Assembly (NCBI GenBank): GCA_002491245.1
Contig: DKVO01000032.1
Location: 39,580 to 103,579, forward strand
From: Porphyromonadaceae bacterium UBA7176
GTDB taxonomy: Bacteria > Bacteroidota > Bacteroidia > Bacteroidales > Muribaculaceae
Reading direction: 5' to 3'
Length of the DNA stretch: 64,000 nucleotides
The notes beneath the pieces were generated by a model. It was not told the DNA's origin. It did not search any database and saw only the letters and a program-made list of their open reading frames with translations. Position numbers and translations under genes: made by a program. Shown here one piece after another: positions 26,316 through 33,500 of this stretch. The first letter of the stretch is position 1. Each line of letters begins with the position of its first letter.

Positions 26316-27230
26316 TTATTTCACGAAATTGGCGCGGCGGAGATAGTCGGCGCTGAGACGTGCAGCTGTAAATAGCTCGTTGTTGATCTGCTCGGCAGTG
26401 TAGGCTGATCCGTCGGGGTTTTTCTTCTCGCGGAGGCTTTTAGGAGTCTCAATCTCTACGACATATTCTTTCATACCGTTTTTGTAGAACTGCTTGAAGA
26501 TGTTCTCGAAATCGATAGTGCCGCTTGCTCCGATGATGAAATCGTCTTTGATGTGGAGCAGTTTTATGCGTTTGGGATACTTCTGGAGAAGTTCGACGGG
26601 CGATTGACCACCTTTGGTTGCCCAATATACGTCGAGTTCGAAACAAACGAGGTTGGGGTCGGTGTTCTCTACGAGGTACTCCCACATCAGGCGGTCGCTG
26701 TCTTTGAGTTTGTTAAATTCGTGGGAATGGTTGTGGTAGCCGAGGGTCAGTTCATATTCCTTGGCAATCTTTCCAACTTTGTTGAAGTAGTCGGCCATCT
26801 GTTTTACTCCGGCAGTGGTGAAGTCTACCTGATAGCTGGGGATGACAAAGTATTTACCGCCGCATGCTTTCTGTATCTCGAAAAGTTTGCGCCAGTTGTT
26901 CATTATCTCTTCTTCTTTCGAAGGGTCTTCTTGTATGCTTGAGTGTGTCGACAGGATTTTGGCGCCATTGCGGCGAGCCAGAGCTTTGAACTCTTTCGCA
27001 TCCATTCCGAAAACTTTCGGGTTGCCGCCCCACTGAACAAGTTCGAAAGAGTTGTATCCCATGTCAGTAAGCAACTCGACCGAGGTTTTGGGGTCTTTGT
27101 TCATGGCATCCATGACAGAATAGAGCTGTATGCCGATGTTTTTGTCGTATTCGGCGGCACCGGCACTTACAACCGGAGCGAGAGCGAGAATGCTTATGAT
27201 TATCGCTCTTAAGATATTTAATCTTGTCAT
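26316..27230 (-). CDS. Secreted sugar phosphate isomerase/epimerase-like TIM barrel
   Basis: 304 residues with a signal peptide (cleavage near SAGA-AE). The rest is an AP-endonuclease-2/xylose-isomerase-type TIM barrel. Metal-site candidates are ELVQWGG, STHSSIQED, LGYHNHSHEF, CFELDVYWATKGG and LLHIKDD (Glu/His/Asp at strand ends). Secreted members of this family are common in Bacteroidetes and are thought to act on sugars, including 3-keto sugars. The substrate is unknown. It stands alone, with a -7 box upstream. Confidence 0.88.
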   Translation of the reverse strand: MTRLNILRAIIISILALAPVVSAGAAEYDKNIGIQLYSVMDAMNKDPKTSVELLTDMGYNSFELVQWGGNPKVFGMDAKEFKALARRNGAKILSTHSSIQEDPSKEEEIMNNWRKLFEIQKACGGKYFVIPSYQVDFTTAGVKQMADYFNKVGKIAKEYELTLGYHNHSHEFNKLKDSDRLMWEYLVENTDPNLVCFELDVYWATKGGQSPVELLQKYPKRIKLLHIKDDFIIGASGTIDFENIFKQFYKNGMKEYVVEIETPKSLREKKNPDGSAYTAEQINNELFTAARLSADYLRRANFVK

Positions 27231-27269
27231 ACTGTGTTGTGTATTAAGGTTGTGTTTTATTCGTCACCT

Positions 27270-27277
27270 CAAAGTTA
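27270..27277 (-). promoter_or_regulatory. -7 box (TAACTTTG) for the TIM-barrel gene
   Basis: On the minus strand TAACTTTG matches TAnnTTTG, 39 bases before ATG 27230. No clear -33 element is seen. Confidence 0.5.
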
Positions 27278-27360
27278 TTGTATTATTTTCATATAATGTT
27301 TTGTACGTGAAAATAATCAAAACAATAAAAATATAAGACAAAAAATGAACTGTCTGACAT

Positions 27361-28461
27361 CTATTCGATTGAGTCTTCTTTTGTCGATATGTACTGGTCG
27401 TAGTAGGCTAAGATGAGGGTGGTGAGTGGAAGCGCAATGATGAGGCCTATGAAACCGAGCAAGGTGCCCCACACAGACAGCGAAAGCAGGATGATGGCCG
27501 GGTTGAGCCCCATCGCCTTGCCCATGATCTTAGGGGTAAGGAAGAAGTCCTGAATGCATTGGACTATGATGTAGACAGCCATTGTTGCCCACCAGATAGA
27601 CCAGAAGTCGACTTCAGTGTCGACAGAATATACGAGACACAGGATGGTGGACGGAACAAGGGAGATGAGCTGAAGGTAGGGTACCATGTTGAGCAGGCCG
27701 ATGAACAAGCCGAGGACAATAGCCATCGGTAGCCCGATAATCGAGAACCCGATGCAGAAGAGTATGCCGACGATAAATGCGACGAGAGCCTGTCCGCGGA
27801 AGTAGTGGTTCATCGAATTTTTGACGTTGTTGAACAGGCTGAAGGTGGTCTGCCGGTATTTGGGAGGTACCATGCGTTTGAAGCCCATGAGCAGTTTCTC
27901 GTAATCGAGCATGATAAAGACAACATACAGGATGACGATAAACCAGTTGAATATGCCGAGGACGAAGTTGTAGCCGCCGGCGATAAACGAACCTAATGTG
28001 TCGAAAATTGACTGGATGTCCTGTCGGGTGAGTTCTTTGTAGATTTGCTCAAAGTCGATGCTCTCGCGCAGAAACTCATGCAGGGCCGGGGGGATGAAGC
28101 TTATCTGCGCACCGTTTTCGGTGTAGTGACGGATGAAATCGGCCACCTGGTGCATCTCTCTGATGATTGAAGGGATGAAGAAGACGCTGAGTGCCGCGAC
28201 GACGAGAATGCACTCGAAAAGAGTGACCAGAATGGGAAGCCATCTGTTCGTCACACGCAGCAGGCGCCGGTTGTACTGGACAAACGGCTCGAGGATATAG
28301 GCAATCAACCAAGCCACCAAGAATGGCAGGAGTACCGCACGGAGTTCGTTGACAAGCCATATCGCGGCAATGACTGCCGCGGCGGAGAGCATCATGCGTA
28401 CCACGCGGTCGAATGTGAAAGGTTTGGGAGAACCGAATGTTTCGCGGTTGTCTGCAGTCAT
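27361..28461 (-). CDS. AI-2E family (PerM/YhhT-type) membrane permease
   Basis: 366 residues with about eight hydrophobic segments in the typical order: two early pairs, a soluble stretch at about 100-165 (HEFLRESIDFEQIYKEL), then a C-terminal cluster. The family signature is GLPMAIVLGLFIGLLNMVPYLQ, with KIMGKAMGLNPAIILLSLSVWG later. Members include the AI-2 exporter TqsA and Na+/H+ antiporters, so the substrate is open. Its promoter region is shared back to back with the MFS gene. Confidence 0.9.
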   Translation of the reverse strand: MTADNRETFGSPKPFTFDRVVRMMLSAAAVIAAIWLVNELRAVLLPFLVAWLIAYILEPFVQYNRRLLRVTNRWLPILVTLFECILVVAALSVFFIPSIIREMHQVADFIRHYTENGAQISFIPPALHEFLRESIDFEQIYKELTRQDIQSIFDTLGSFIAGGYNFVLGIFNWFIVILYVVFIMLDYEKLLMGFKRMVPPKYRQTTFSLFNNVKNSMNHYFRGQALVAFIVGILFCIGFSIIGLPMAIVLGLFIGLLNMVPYLQLISLVPSTILCLVYSVDTEVDFWSIWWATMAVYIIVQCIQDFFLTPKIMGKAMGLNPAIILLSLSVWGTLLGFIGLIIALPLTTLILAYYDQYISTKEDSIE

Positions 28462-28492
28462 ATGAAATTCAACTTCTTTTCTTTTTCACTGC

Positions 28493-28500
28493 CAAAATTA
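28493..28500 (-). promoter_or_regulatory. -7 box (TAATTTTG), leftward
   Basis: Reads TAATTTTG on the minus strand, 31 bases before the permease ATG. It sits 12 bases from an identical rightward box, so the two promoters face away from each other and probably compete. Confidence 0.55.
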
Positions 28501-28512
28501 TAAAAAAAATCG

Positions 28513-28520
28513 TAATTTTG
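28513..28520 (+). promoter_or_regulatory. -7 box (TAATTTTG), rightward
   Basis: TAATTTTG, 44 bases before the MFS transporter ATG at 28565. It is paired with the leftward box at 28493-28500. Confidence 0.55.
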
Positions 28521-28564
28521 CAGCAAGAACAATCAAATCAATATCTATCACATACAAAAAAGTA

Positions 28565-30265
28565 ATGAAAGAAACACTGACAGTAACTCTCCGCGATAAA
28601 GCGTGGGCCCGATGGACCGCCCTTGGCCTGCTTGCATTCGCGATGTTTTGTTCGTATATTTTTATGGACATCCTTTCGCCTATCAAGGATTTGCTCCAGT
28701 CGACGCGCGGTTGGGACTCGACGGCGTTCGGCACGATGCAGGGTTCGGAGACGTTCCTCAACGTCTTTATCTTTTTCCTGATCTTTGCCGGTATAATCCT
28801 TGACAAGATGGGCGTCCGCTTCACTGCGGTGCTGTCCGGAGCAGTTATGCTTGTGGGCGCAACAATCAACTGGTATGCCCTCACCGATCAGTTCCTCGGC
28901 AGTAGTCTTGCCGTATGGTTTACAGAGCATCTGAACTATATTCCCGGGTTTGACGAGCTTGGCATATCGCCGTTCTACGAGGGTATGCCTGCATCGGCCA
29001 AGTTCAGTGCGATAGGCTTCATGATTTTTGGCTGTGGCGTCGAAATGGCCGGCATCACGGTGAGCCGTGGTATCGTGAAGTGGTTCAAGGGCCGTGAAAT
29101 GGCTATGGCAATGGGTTCAGAAATGGCTCTTGCCCGTCTTGGTGTCGGTACCTGCATGATATTCTCGCCGCTTGTAGCTAATTTCGGCGGCGAGGTGAGT
29201 GTGTCGCGTTCGGTGGCATTCGGCGTCGTGCTTCTGCTTATCGCCCTGATGATGTTTGTGGTATATTTCTTCATGGATAAGAAGCTTGATGCACAGACCG
29301 GCGAGGGCGAAGAGAAAGACGAGCCTTTCAAGGTGTCGGATCTTGGCAAAATCCTGTCGAGCTGGGCATTCTGGCTTGTTGCCCTTCTGTGTGTGCTCTA
29401 TTATTCGGCCATTTTCCCGTTCCAGAAATATGCAGTGAACATGCTTCAGTGCAATCTTACGCTCAACCCCGAAGGGGTGGGAGAGTTCTGGCAGAGCGAT
29501 CTGGCTACTTATATCCAGTACGCCATCATGCTTATTGTCGCTATCGGTTCGTTTGCATTCAGTTTCTCGAAGAACCGAACGGTTAAGGTTCCGGCCCTTC
29601 TGATTGCAGTAGTCTCGCTGGTGGTGTACTGTGTGATGGGTTACATGCGCCAAAGCGCATCGGCAATTTTCGCAGTCTTTCCTCTTCTTGCCGTCGGTAT
29701 CACTCCGATACTTGGCAATTATGTTGACTATAAGGGCAAAGCTGCCTCGATGCTTATTTTCGGATCGTTGCTCCTTATTCTCTGTCACCTCACATTCGCG
29801 TTTGTGCTGCCGATGTTCAAGGGTAATGCAGTGGGCGGTGTTGTCGTTGCCTATGTGACTATTCTTGTGCTTGGCGCAAGTTTCTCGCTCGTTCCGGCCT
29901 CGCTGTGGCCGAGCGTCCCCAAGCTTGTTGACTCGAAAATCATCGGCTCGGCATATGCTCTCATCTTCTGGATCCAGAATATCGGTCTGTGGCTCTTCCC
30001 CCTTCTTATCGGCAAGGTTCTCGATGCTACGAATACAGATGTCGTTGCCGACCTCAATGCCGGTCTCATAACAGCCGAGGAAGCCGCCGTGAGCTATGAT
30101 TATACCTGGCCTCTTGTAATGCTTGCATGTCTTGGCGTTGCGGCCCTCGTACTTGGCCTTGTTCTCAAGGGAGTGGATGCCAAGCGTCATATCGGACTCG
30201 AACTCCCCAACATCAAGCCCGACACCGGTGTCGAGGAGGCTGAAGTAGAGGCTGCCGAGGAGTAA
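28565..30265 (+). CDS. MFS transporter
   Basis: 566 residues, longer than the usual 400-450. It has about 12 hydrophobic segments. The cytoplasmic loop motif IILDKMGVRFTAVLSGAVM is an A-like MFS motif, and SRGIVKWFKGREMAMAMGSEMALARLG is also typical. Extra length comes from extramembrane stretches (about 110-145 with YIPGFDELGISPFYEG, and about 290-320) and an acidic tail (VEEAEVEAAEE). Probably an inner-membrane carrier of an organic anion or sugar; the substrate is unknown. Codon use looks favoured, as in mdh. Confidence 0.9.
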   Translation: MKETLTVTLRDKAWARWTALGLLAFAMFCSYIFMDILSPIKDLLQSTRGWDSTAFGTMQGSETFLNVFIFFLIFAGIILDKMGVRFTAVLSGAVMLVGATINWYALTDQFLGSSLAVWFTEHLNYIPGFDELGISPFYEGMPASAKFSAIGFMIFGCGVEMAGITVSRGIVKWFKGREMAMAMGSEMALARLGVGTCMIFSPLVANFGGEVSVSRSVAFGVVLLLIALMMFVVYFFMDKKLDAQTGEGEEKDEPFKVSDLGKILSSWAFWLVALLCVLYYSAIFPFQKYAVNMLQCNLTLNPEGVGEFWQSDLATYIQYAIMLIVAIGSFAFSFSKNRTVKVPALLIAVVSLVVYCVMGYMRQSASAIFAVFPLLAVGITPILGNYVDYKGKAASMLIFGSLLLILCHLTFAFVLPMFKGNAVGGVVVAYVTILVLGASFSLVPASLWPSVPKLVDSKIIGSAYALIFWIQNIGLWLFPLLIGKVLDATNTDVVADLNAGLITAEEAAVSYDYTWPLVMLACLGVAALVLGLVLKGVDAKRHIGLELPNIKPDTGVEEAEVEAAEE

Positions 30266-30305
30266 TCGGAGTGATTTAGACTTGAAAAAATAAAAGTTGC
30301 CAATC

Positions 30306-30338
30306 TTGCAACTGATTGGTAAAAAAAATGTATCTTTG
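30306..30338 (+). promoter_or_regulatory. mdh: Promoter of mdh
   Basis: TTG (30306-30308) and TATCTTTG (30331-30338) with 22 bases between fit the Bacteroidetes pattern. The 5' leader of about 70 bases contains GTGCCG (30341-30346)/CGGCAC (30364-30369), which could fold if transcription starts early enough to include it. Confidence 0.65.
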
Positions 30339-30412
30339 CAGTGCCGAAGGCCTAAATCGCCGACGGCACTGTTTCTGTTAACAAAACTACTATCATAAAA
30401 TACGTAAAAACT

Positions 30413-31339
30413 ATGTCAAAAGTAACAGTCGTAGGCGCCGGCAATGTGGGCGCAACATGTGCTAATGTTCTCGTTACGAGCCAAATCGCAGACGAGGTTG
30501 TACTTCTCGATATCAAAGAAGGCGTATCGGAAGGCAAGGCCATGGACATCATGCAGGCCGCCAATATCCTCGGTCTCAACAGTCGTCTTGTCGGTGTTAC
30601 CAACGACTATGCCAAAACAGAGGGTTCGGATGTCGTTGTGATCACTTCTGGTATTCCCCGTAAGCCCGGTATGACCCGTGAAGAACTTATCGGAGTGAAC
30701 GCCGGTATCGTACGTTCTGTAACCGAGAATATCCTTGCCCACTCTCCCAACGCTATCATCGTGTGTGTCTCGAACCCGATGGACACCATGACTTACCTTA
30801 TCCACCGTGTAACCAAACTCCCCCGTAACCGCATCATCGGTATGGGTGGCGCCCTTGACAGCGCACGCTTCAAATTTTACCTCAGCGAGGCTCTTGGAGC
30901 TAACATCAACGAGGTTGAAGGCATCGTGATCGGTGGTCACGGCGATACCACCATGATACCTCTGAAGCGCTATGCCGCTTACCGCGGTATCCCTGCCAGC
31001 ACCCTCATGCCGGCAGAGCAGCTTGACAAGGTCGCTGCCGACACTATGGTTGGTGGTGCAACCCTCACCAAGCTTCTTGGTACTTCGGCATGGTATGCTC
31101 CCGGTGCAGCAGCAGCCCAGGTTGTAGCAGCTGTTATCGGCGACCAGAAGAAGATGCTTCCTTGCTCGGCCCTCCTCGAAGGTGAATACGGCGAGAAAGA
31201 CCTTTGCATCGGTGTACCCTGCATCCTTGGCCGCAACGGTATCGAAAAGGTTGTAGAGTTTGACCTCAACGAGGAAGAAAAGGCTCTCTTCGCTGCCAGC
31301 GCTGCCGCAGTACACAAGACCAACGCAGCCCTCGCTTAA
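30413..31339 (+). CDS. mdh: Malate dehydrogenase (LDH-like type)
   Basis: Interconverts malate and oxaloacetate with NAD(H), in the reductive succinate branch used by Bacteroidales. 308 residues. NAD site VTVVGAGNVGATCANVL (4-20), substrate loop GIPRKPGMTREEL (about 80-92), and catalytic His in IGGHGDTTMIPL (about 170). Its codon use is strongly biased towards C-ending codons, as expected for an abundant enzyme; this also creates a long shadow frame on the other strand. Confidence 0.97.
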   Translation: MSKVTVVGAGNVGATCANVLVTSQIADEVVLLDIKEGVSEGKAMDIMQAANILGLNSRLVGVTNDYAKTEGSDVVVITSGIPRKPGMTREELIGVNAGIVRSVTENILAHSPNAIIVCVSNPMDTMTYLIHRVTKLPRNRIIGMGGALDSARFKFYLSEALGANINEVEGIVIGGHGDTTMIPLKRYAAYRGIPASTLMPAEQLDKVAADTMVGGATLTKLLGTSAWYAPGAAAAQVVAAVIGDQKKMLPCSALLEGEYGEKDLCIGVPCILGRNGIEKVVEFDLNEEEKALFAASAAAVHKTNAALA

Positions 31340-31380
31340 GCCAAGGCAACTTATATAGCTTAATAAGCGTTTAACTTATG

Positions 31381-31410
31381 ACCGTGCCGGATAATTTTGC
31401 CCGGCACGGT
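31381..31410 (+). promoter_or_regulatory. Perfect palindrome with a -7 box in its loop
   Basis: ACCGTGCCGG (31381-31390) and CCGGCACGGT (31401-31410) are perfect inverted repeats. The 10-base spacer contains TAATTTTG (31392-31399), a -7 match 39 bases ahead of the thioredoxin ATG. In mdh readthrough RNA the arms would form a strong hairpin; as DNA the palindrome could be an operator covering the promoter. Confidence 0.65.
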
Positions 31411-31437
31411 CTATCTAATATTAAAGAATGGAATGAT

Positions 31438-31908
31438 ATGAAAAAGATTTTTGTAATTGCCGTAGCCGCGCTGGCATTGGTTTCGTGCGGTAACCAGTCG
31501 ACACAGACAACAGAAACAGAAGAGGCAGCCGTTGAGCAGCCGTCAGTGGCTAAGACCGCACCTGTCGCAACTGATGGCAAGGTTATCGAGCTTGATGATG
31601 CTTCGCTCCTTACTCCCGGTGTGAAAGTTGACCAGTTGACAATCGTAGACTTCAATGCCGTGTGGTGTGGTCCGTGCCGCCAGCTCGCTCCTGTACTTGA
31701 GGAAATGGCATCGAAATATCAGGGTAAGGCTACTTTTATCTCGGTGGATGTAGATAAGTTTGGCGAACTTTTCGAGGCTTATAATATGGGCCAGTCGATA
31801 CCTGCCGTGCTTTTTATCAAGCCTGACGGAACGACTTTCAAGAAAATCGGCACCGGCGAACTTCTCCCGGCTGAGAATTTCGAGAAGATCATAGACGAAA
31901 ATCTTTAA
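31438..31908 (+). CDS. Thioredoxin-like lipoprotein
   Basis: 156 residues from ATG 31438, which begins a lipoprotein signal (MKKIFVIAVAALALVSC, Cys17). A 40-residue Thr/Glu-rich linker leads to a thioredoxin domain with active site WCGPC (76-80) and cis-Pro loop QSIPAVLFIKPDG. It probably exchanges disulfides in the periplasm or on a membrane surface. A frame extending 60 bases upstream exists but would run into the palindrome and lose the signal. It ends before two hairpins. Confidence 0.93.
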   Translation: MKKIFVIAVAALALVSCGNQSTQTTETEEAAVEQPSVAKTAPVATDGKVIELDDASLLTPGVKVDQLTIVDFNAVWCGPCRQLAPVLEEMASKYQGKATFISVDVDKFGELFEAYNMGQSIPAVLFIKPDGTTFKKIGTGELLPAENFEKIIDENL

Positions 31909-31924
31909 GTAGCATCCTCATGCC

Positions 31925-31947
31925 AGCGCGACAAAGAGTGTCGCGCT
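31925..31947. repeat. Palindromic repeat, intergenic copy
   Basis: AGCGCGACA (31925-31933), loop AAGAG, TGTCGCGCT (31939-31947): a perfect 9-base stem. About 35 bases starting here align with 32242-32275 inside the helicase gene (roughly 26 identities by eye), so it is one copy of a small repeated motif. Confidence 0.75.
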
Positions 31948-31973
31948 ACTGATGGAATGCGAAGGGTACATTG

Positions 31974-32010
31974 GTGTGAAAATGCTCAGCATTTTCACAC
32001 TGAGTTTTTT
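31974..32010 (+). terminator. Terminator after the thioredoxin gene
   Basis: GTGTGAAAATGC (31974-31985) pairs with GCATTTTCACAC (31989-32000) around a 3-base loop, followed by a T-rich run. It ends only 12 bases before the helicase ATG, so helicase expression must come from readthrough or an unseen start site. Confidence 0.85.
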
Positions 32011-32021
32011 TGTTTTGCTTT

Positions 32022-33398
32022 ATGGATTTGAAAACTATTGTAGAGCGAGCCCGACGCTCGTTCGGGATTGAAACCCTCTTGCCGATGCAGAGGGAAATGT
32101 CGCATATCGCTTTACCGTCGCGTGTGTTGCTGCAGGCGCCGACGGGCAGTGGAAAGACTCTCGCTTTTGCGATAGTTCTTTTAAGAGCTTTATCGGTTGG
32201 TACGACACGGAGTGGTGCGAATGTTTCCGGTGCTGAATCCGGCACGACACGGAGTGTCGCGCTCCTAAGTGGAGTCAAGGCACTTGTGATCGCTCCGACA
32301 CGAGAGCTGGCGCTTCAAATATTTGATACTGTCAGGCCGCTTGCGGCTCCTGATTTCAAGACTGCGGTGCTCTATGGCGGACATTCGTTTGAGACAGAAG
32401 CCAAGAGCCTTGCCGGCAACCCGGATATTGTGATAGGTACACCCGGCCGCTTGCTCGACCATATGAACCGCAGGCGCCTGGAGTTGTCGCAGACCGGAGT
32501 GCTTGTGATAGATGAGTACGACAAGGCTCTTGAATTGGGTTTTGCCTCGGAGATGCGTCGTATTTCAGGAGCGATGAAACGGGTATCGACTCTTGTACTG
32601 ACATCGGCTACGTCGGGTGAGATACCCGATTTTGTCGGGTATGTCGACAGTACTTTGGATTACCGCGAACCTGACTGTGGCTCAGCCGCAGTGGAGGCTT
32701 ATGAGGTGAGGAGTGCGTCGGCGGATAAACTTGAGAGCCTCGGTGAGTTGACAAAAGTTCTGTCAGGCCGTAAGACGATGGTTTTTGTCAATCATCGCGA
32801 GGCGGCAGAGAGGGTGTATGCTTATCTTAAGAAGTTGCATGTCGACTGTTGCCTGTATCATGGTGGTCTCGAACAGGATGTGAGGGAACGTGCTCTAATC
32901 CTTTTTGCCAACGGTACTGCACGTGTGATGGTGTCGACCGACCTTGCCGCGCGAGGTCTTGATATCGAGGGTGTCGAGGCTGTCGTGCATTATCACCTTC
33001 CGTCAACAGCCGAGAGCTGGACGCATCGTAACGGCCGTACCGGCCGCCTCGGAGGTGTGGATGGAGATGTGTATGTTTTGGTGTCGGAAAAGGATGTCGT
33101 GCCTGACTATGTAAAGACAAGGAAGGGAGAGGTGTCTGCTTTGCCACGAAATGTGGGTCGTCTTGCAACTCTCTATTTCAATGCAGGCAAGAAAGATAAG
33201 ATTTCGCGAGGAGATATAGCAGGATATCTGATATCGAAGGGAGGCCTTGCAGCTGACGAAGTGGGGCGCATCGATGTGAAGGACCGCTGTGCGTATGTGG
33301 CTGTTCCGGCCGAAAAAGCCCGAGCCACGGTAGAAGCGGTGTTGCCCTATAAGATTAAAAACACCAAGGTTAAAGTGAGTGTGCTAAGTAAGTGGTGA
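32022..33398 (+). CDS. DEAD-box RNA helicase with DEYD motif and repeat-derived insert
   Basis: 458-residue ATP-dependent RNA-unwinding enzyme. Motif I APTGSGKT (39-46), Ia APTRELA (91-97), GTPGR (139-143), motif II DEYD in place of DEAD (164-167), III SAT (195-197), and motifs V-VI in STDLAARGLDIEG and HRNGRTGR. Residues 59-86, between motifs I and Ia, hold a low-complexity insert (GTTRSGANVSGAES then GTTRSVALLSG) encoded by a palindromic repeat. A C-terminal RNA-binding domain like DbpA's is plausible (about 385-458). ATG 32022 is favoured over an upstream TTG. Confidence 0.93.
   Translation: MDLKTIVERARRSFGIETLLPMQREMSHIALPSRVLLQAPTGSGKTLAFAIVLLRALSVGTTRSGANVSGAESGTTRSVALLSGVKALVIAPTRELALQIFDTVRPLAAPDFKTAVLYGGHSFETEAKSLAGNPDIVIGTPGRLLDHMNRRRLELSQTGVLVIDEYDKALELGFASEMRRISGAMKRVSTLVLTSATSGEIPDFVGYVDSTLDYREPDCGSAAVEAYEVRSASADKLESLGELTKVLSGRKTMVFVNHREAAERVYAYLKKLHVDCCLYHGGLEQDVRERALILFANGTARVMVSTDLAARGLDIEGVEAVVHYHLPSTAESWTHRNGRTGRLGGVDGDVYVLVSEKDVVPDYVKTRKGEVSALPRNVGRLATLYFNAGKKDKISRGDIAGYLISKGGLAADEVGRIDVKDRCAYVAVPAEKARATVEAVLPYKIKNTKVKVSVLSKW
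32199..32275 (+). repeat. Palindromic repeat inside the helicase gene, two tandem units
   Basis: The 13 bases at 32202-32214 recur at 32244-32256, a 42-base (14-codon) spacing. The second unit forms CGACAC (32245-32250)/GTGTCG (32254-32259), extended outward by two more pairs after one mismatch, and continues with the same flank as the intergenic copy at 31925. Because the spacing is a multiple of three the reading frame stays open. Confidence 0.7.
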
Positions 33399-33438
33399 TA
33401 CAATAATCTCGACCACCTACTTAAAAAATACTTAGCAC
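33381..33438 (+). other. Long inverted repeat across the helicase stop
   Basis: GTGCTAAGTA (33381-33390) pairs with TACTTAGCAC (33429-33438), and an inner AAGTGGTG/CACCTACTT pairs with a bulge. The helicase stop is at 33396-33398. The T-run after the stem is weak, so it may be a poor terminator or an RNA-stability element. Confidence 0.5.
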
Positions 33439-33500
33439 ATCGAACTTTTAACAGCTCCGGGCCGTTTTAAGTTAAAATTCATCACAAGGCCTATTTAGAA

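Noticed and set aside
29117..30190. A 357-codon open frame opposite the MFS gene
   Set aside because: Same cause as at mdh: biased codons of a real gene on the plus strand; the product is Lys/Arg/Glu/His-rich without a domain.
30341..30369. Riboswitch in the mdh leader
   Set aside because: Only one 6-base stem with a 17-base loop; no known riboswitch core can be made out.
30416..31315. A 299-codon open frame opposite mdh
   Set aside because: Strong codon bias in mdh leaves few stops on the other strand; the text is not protein-like and no start signal is visible.
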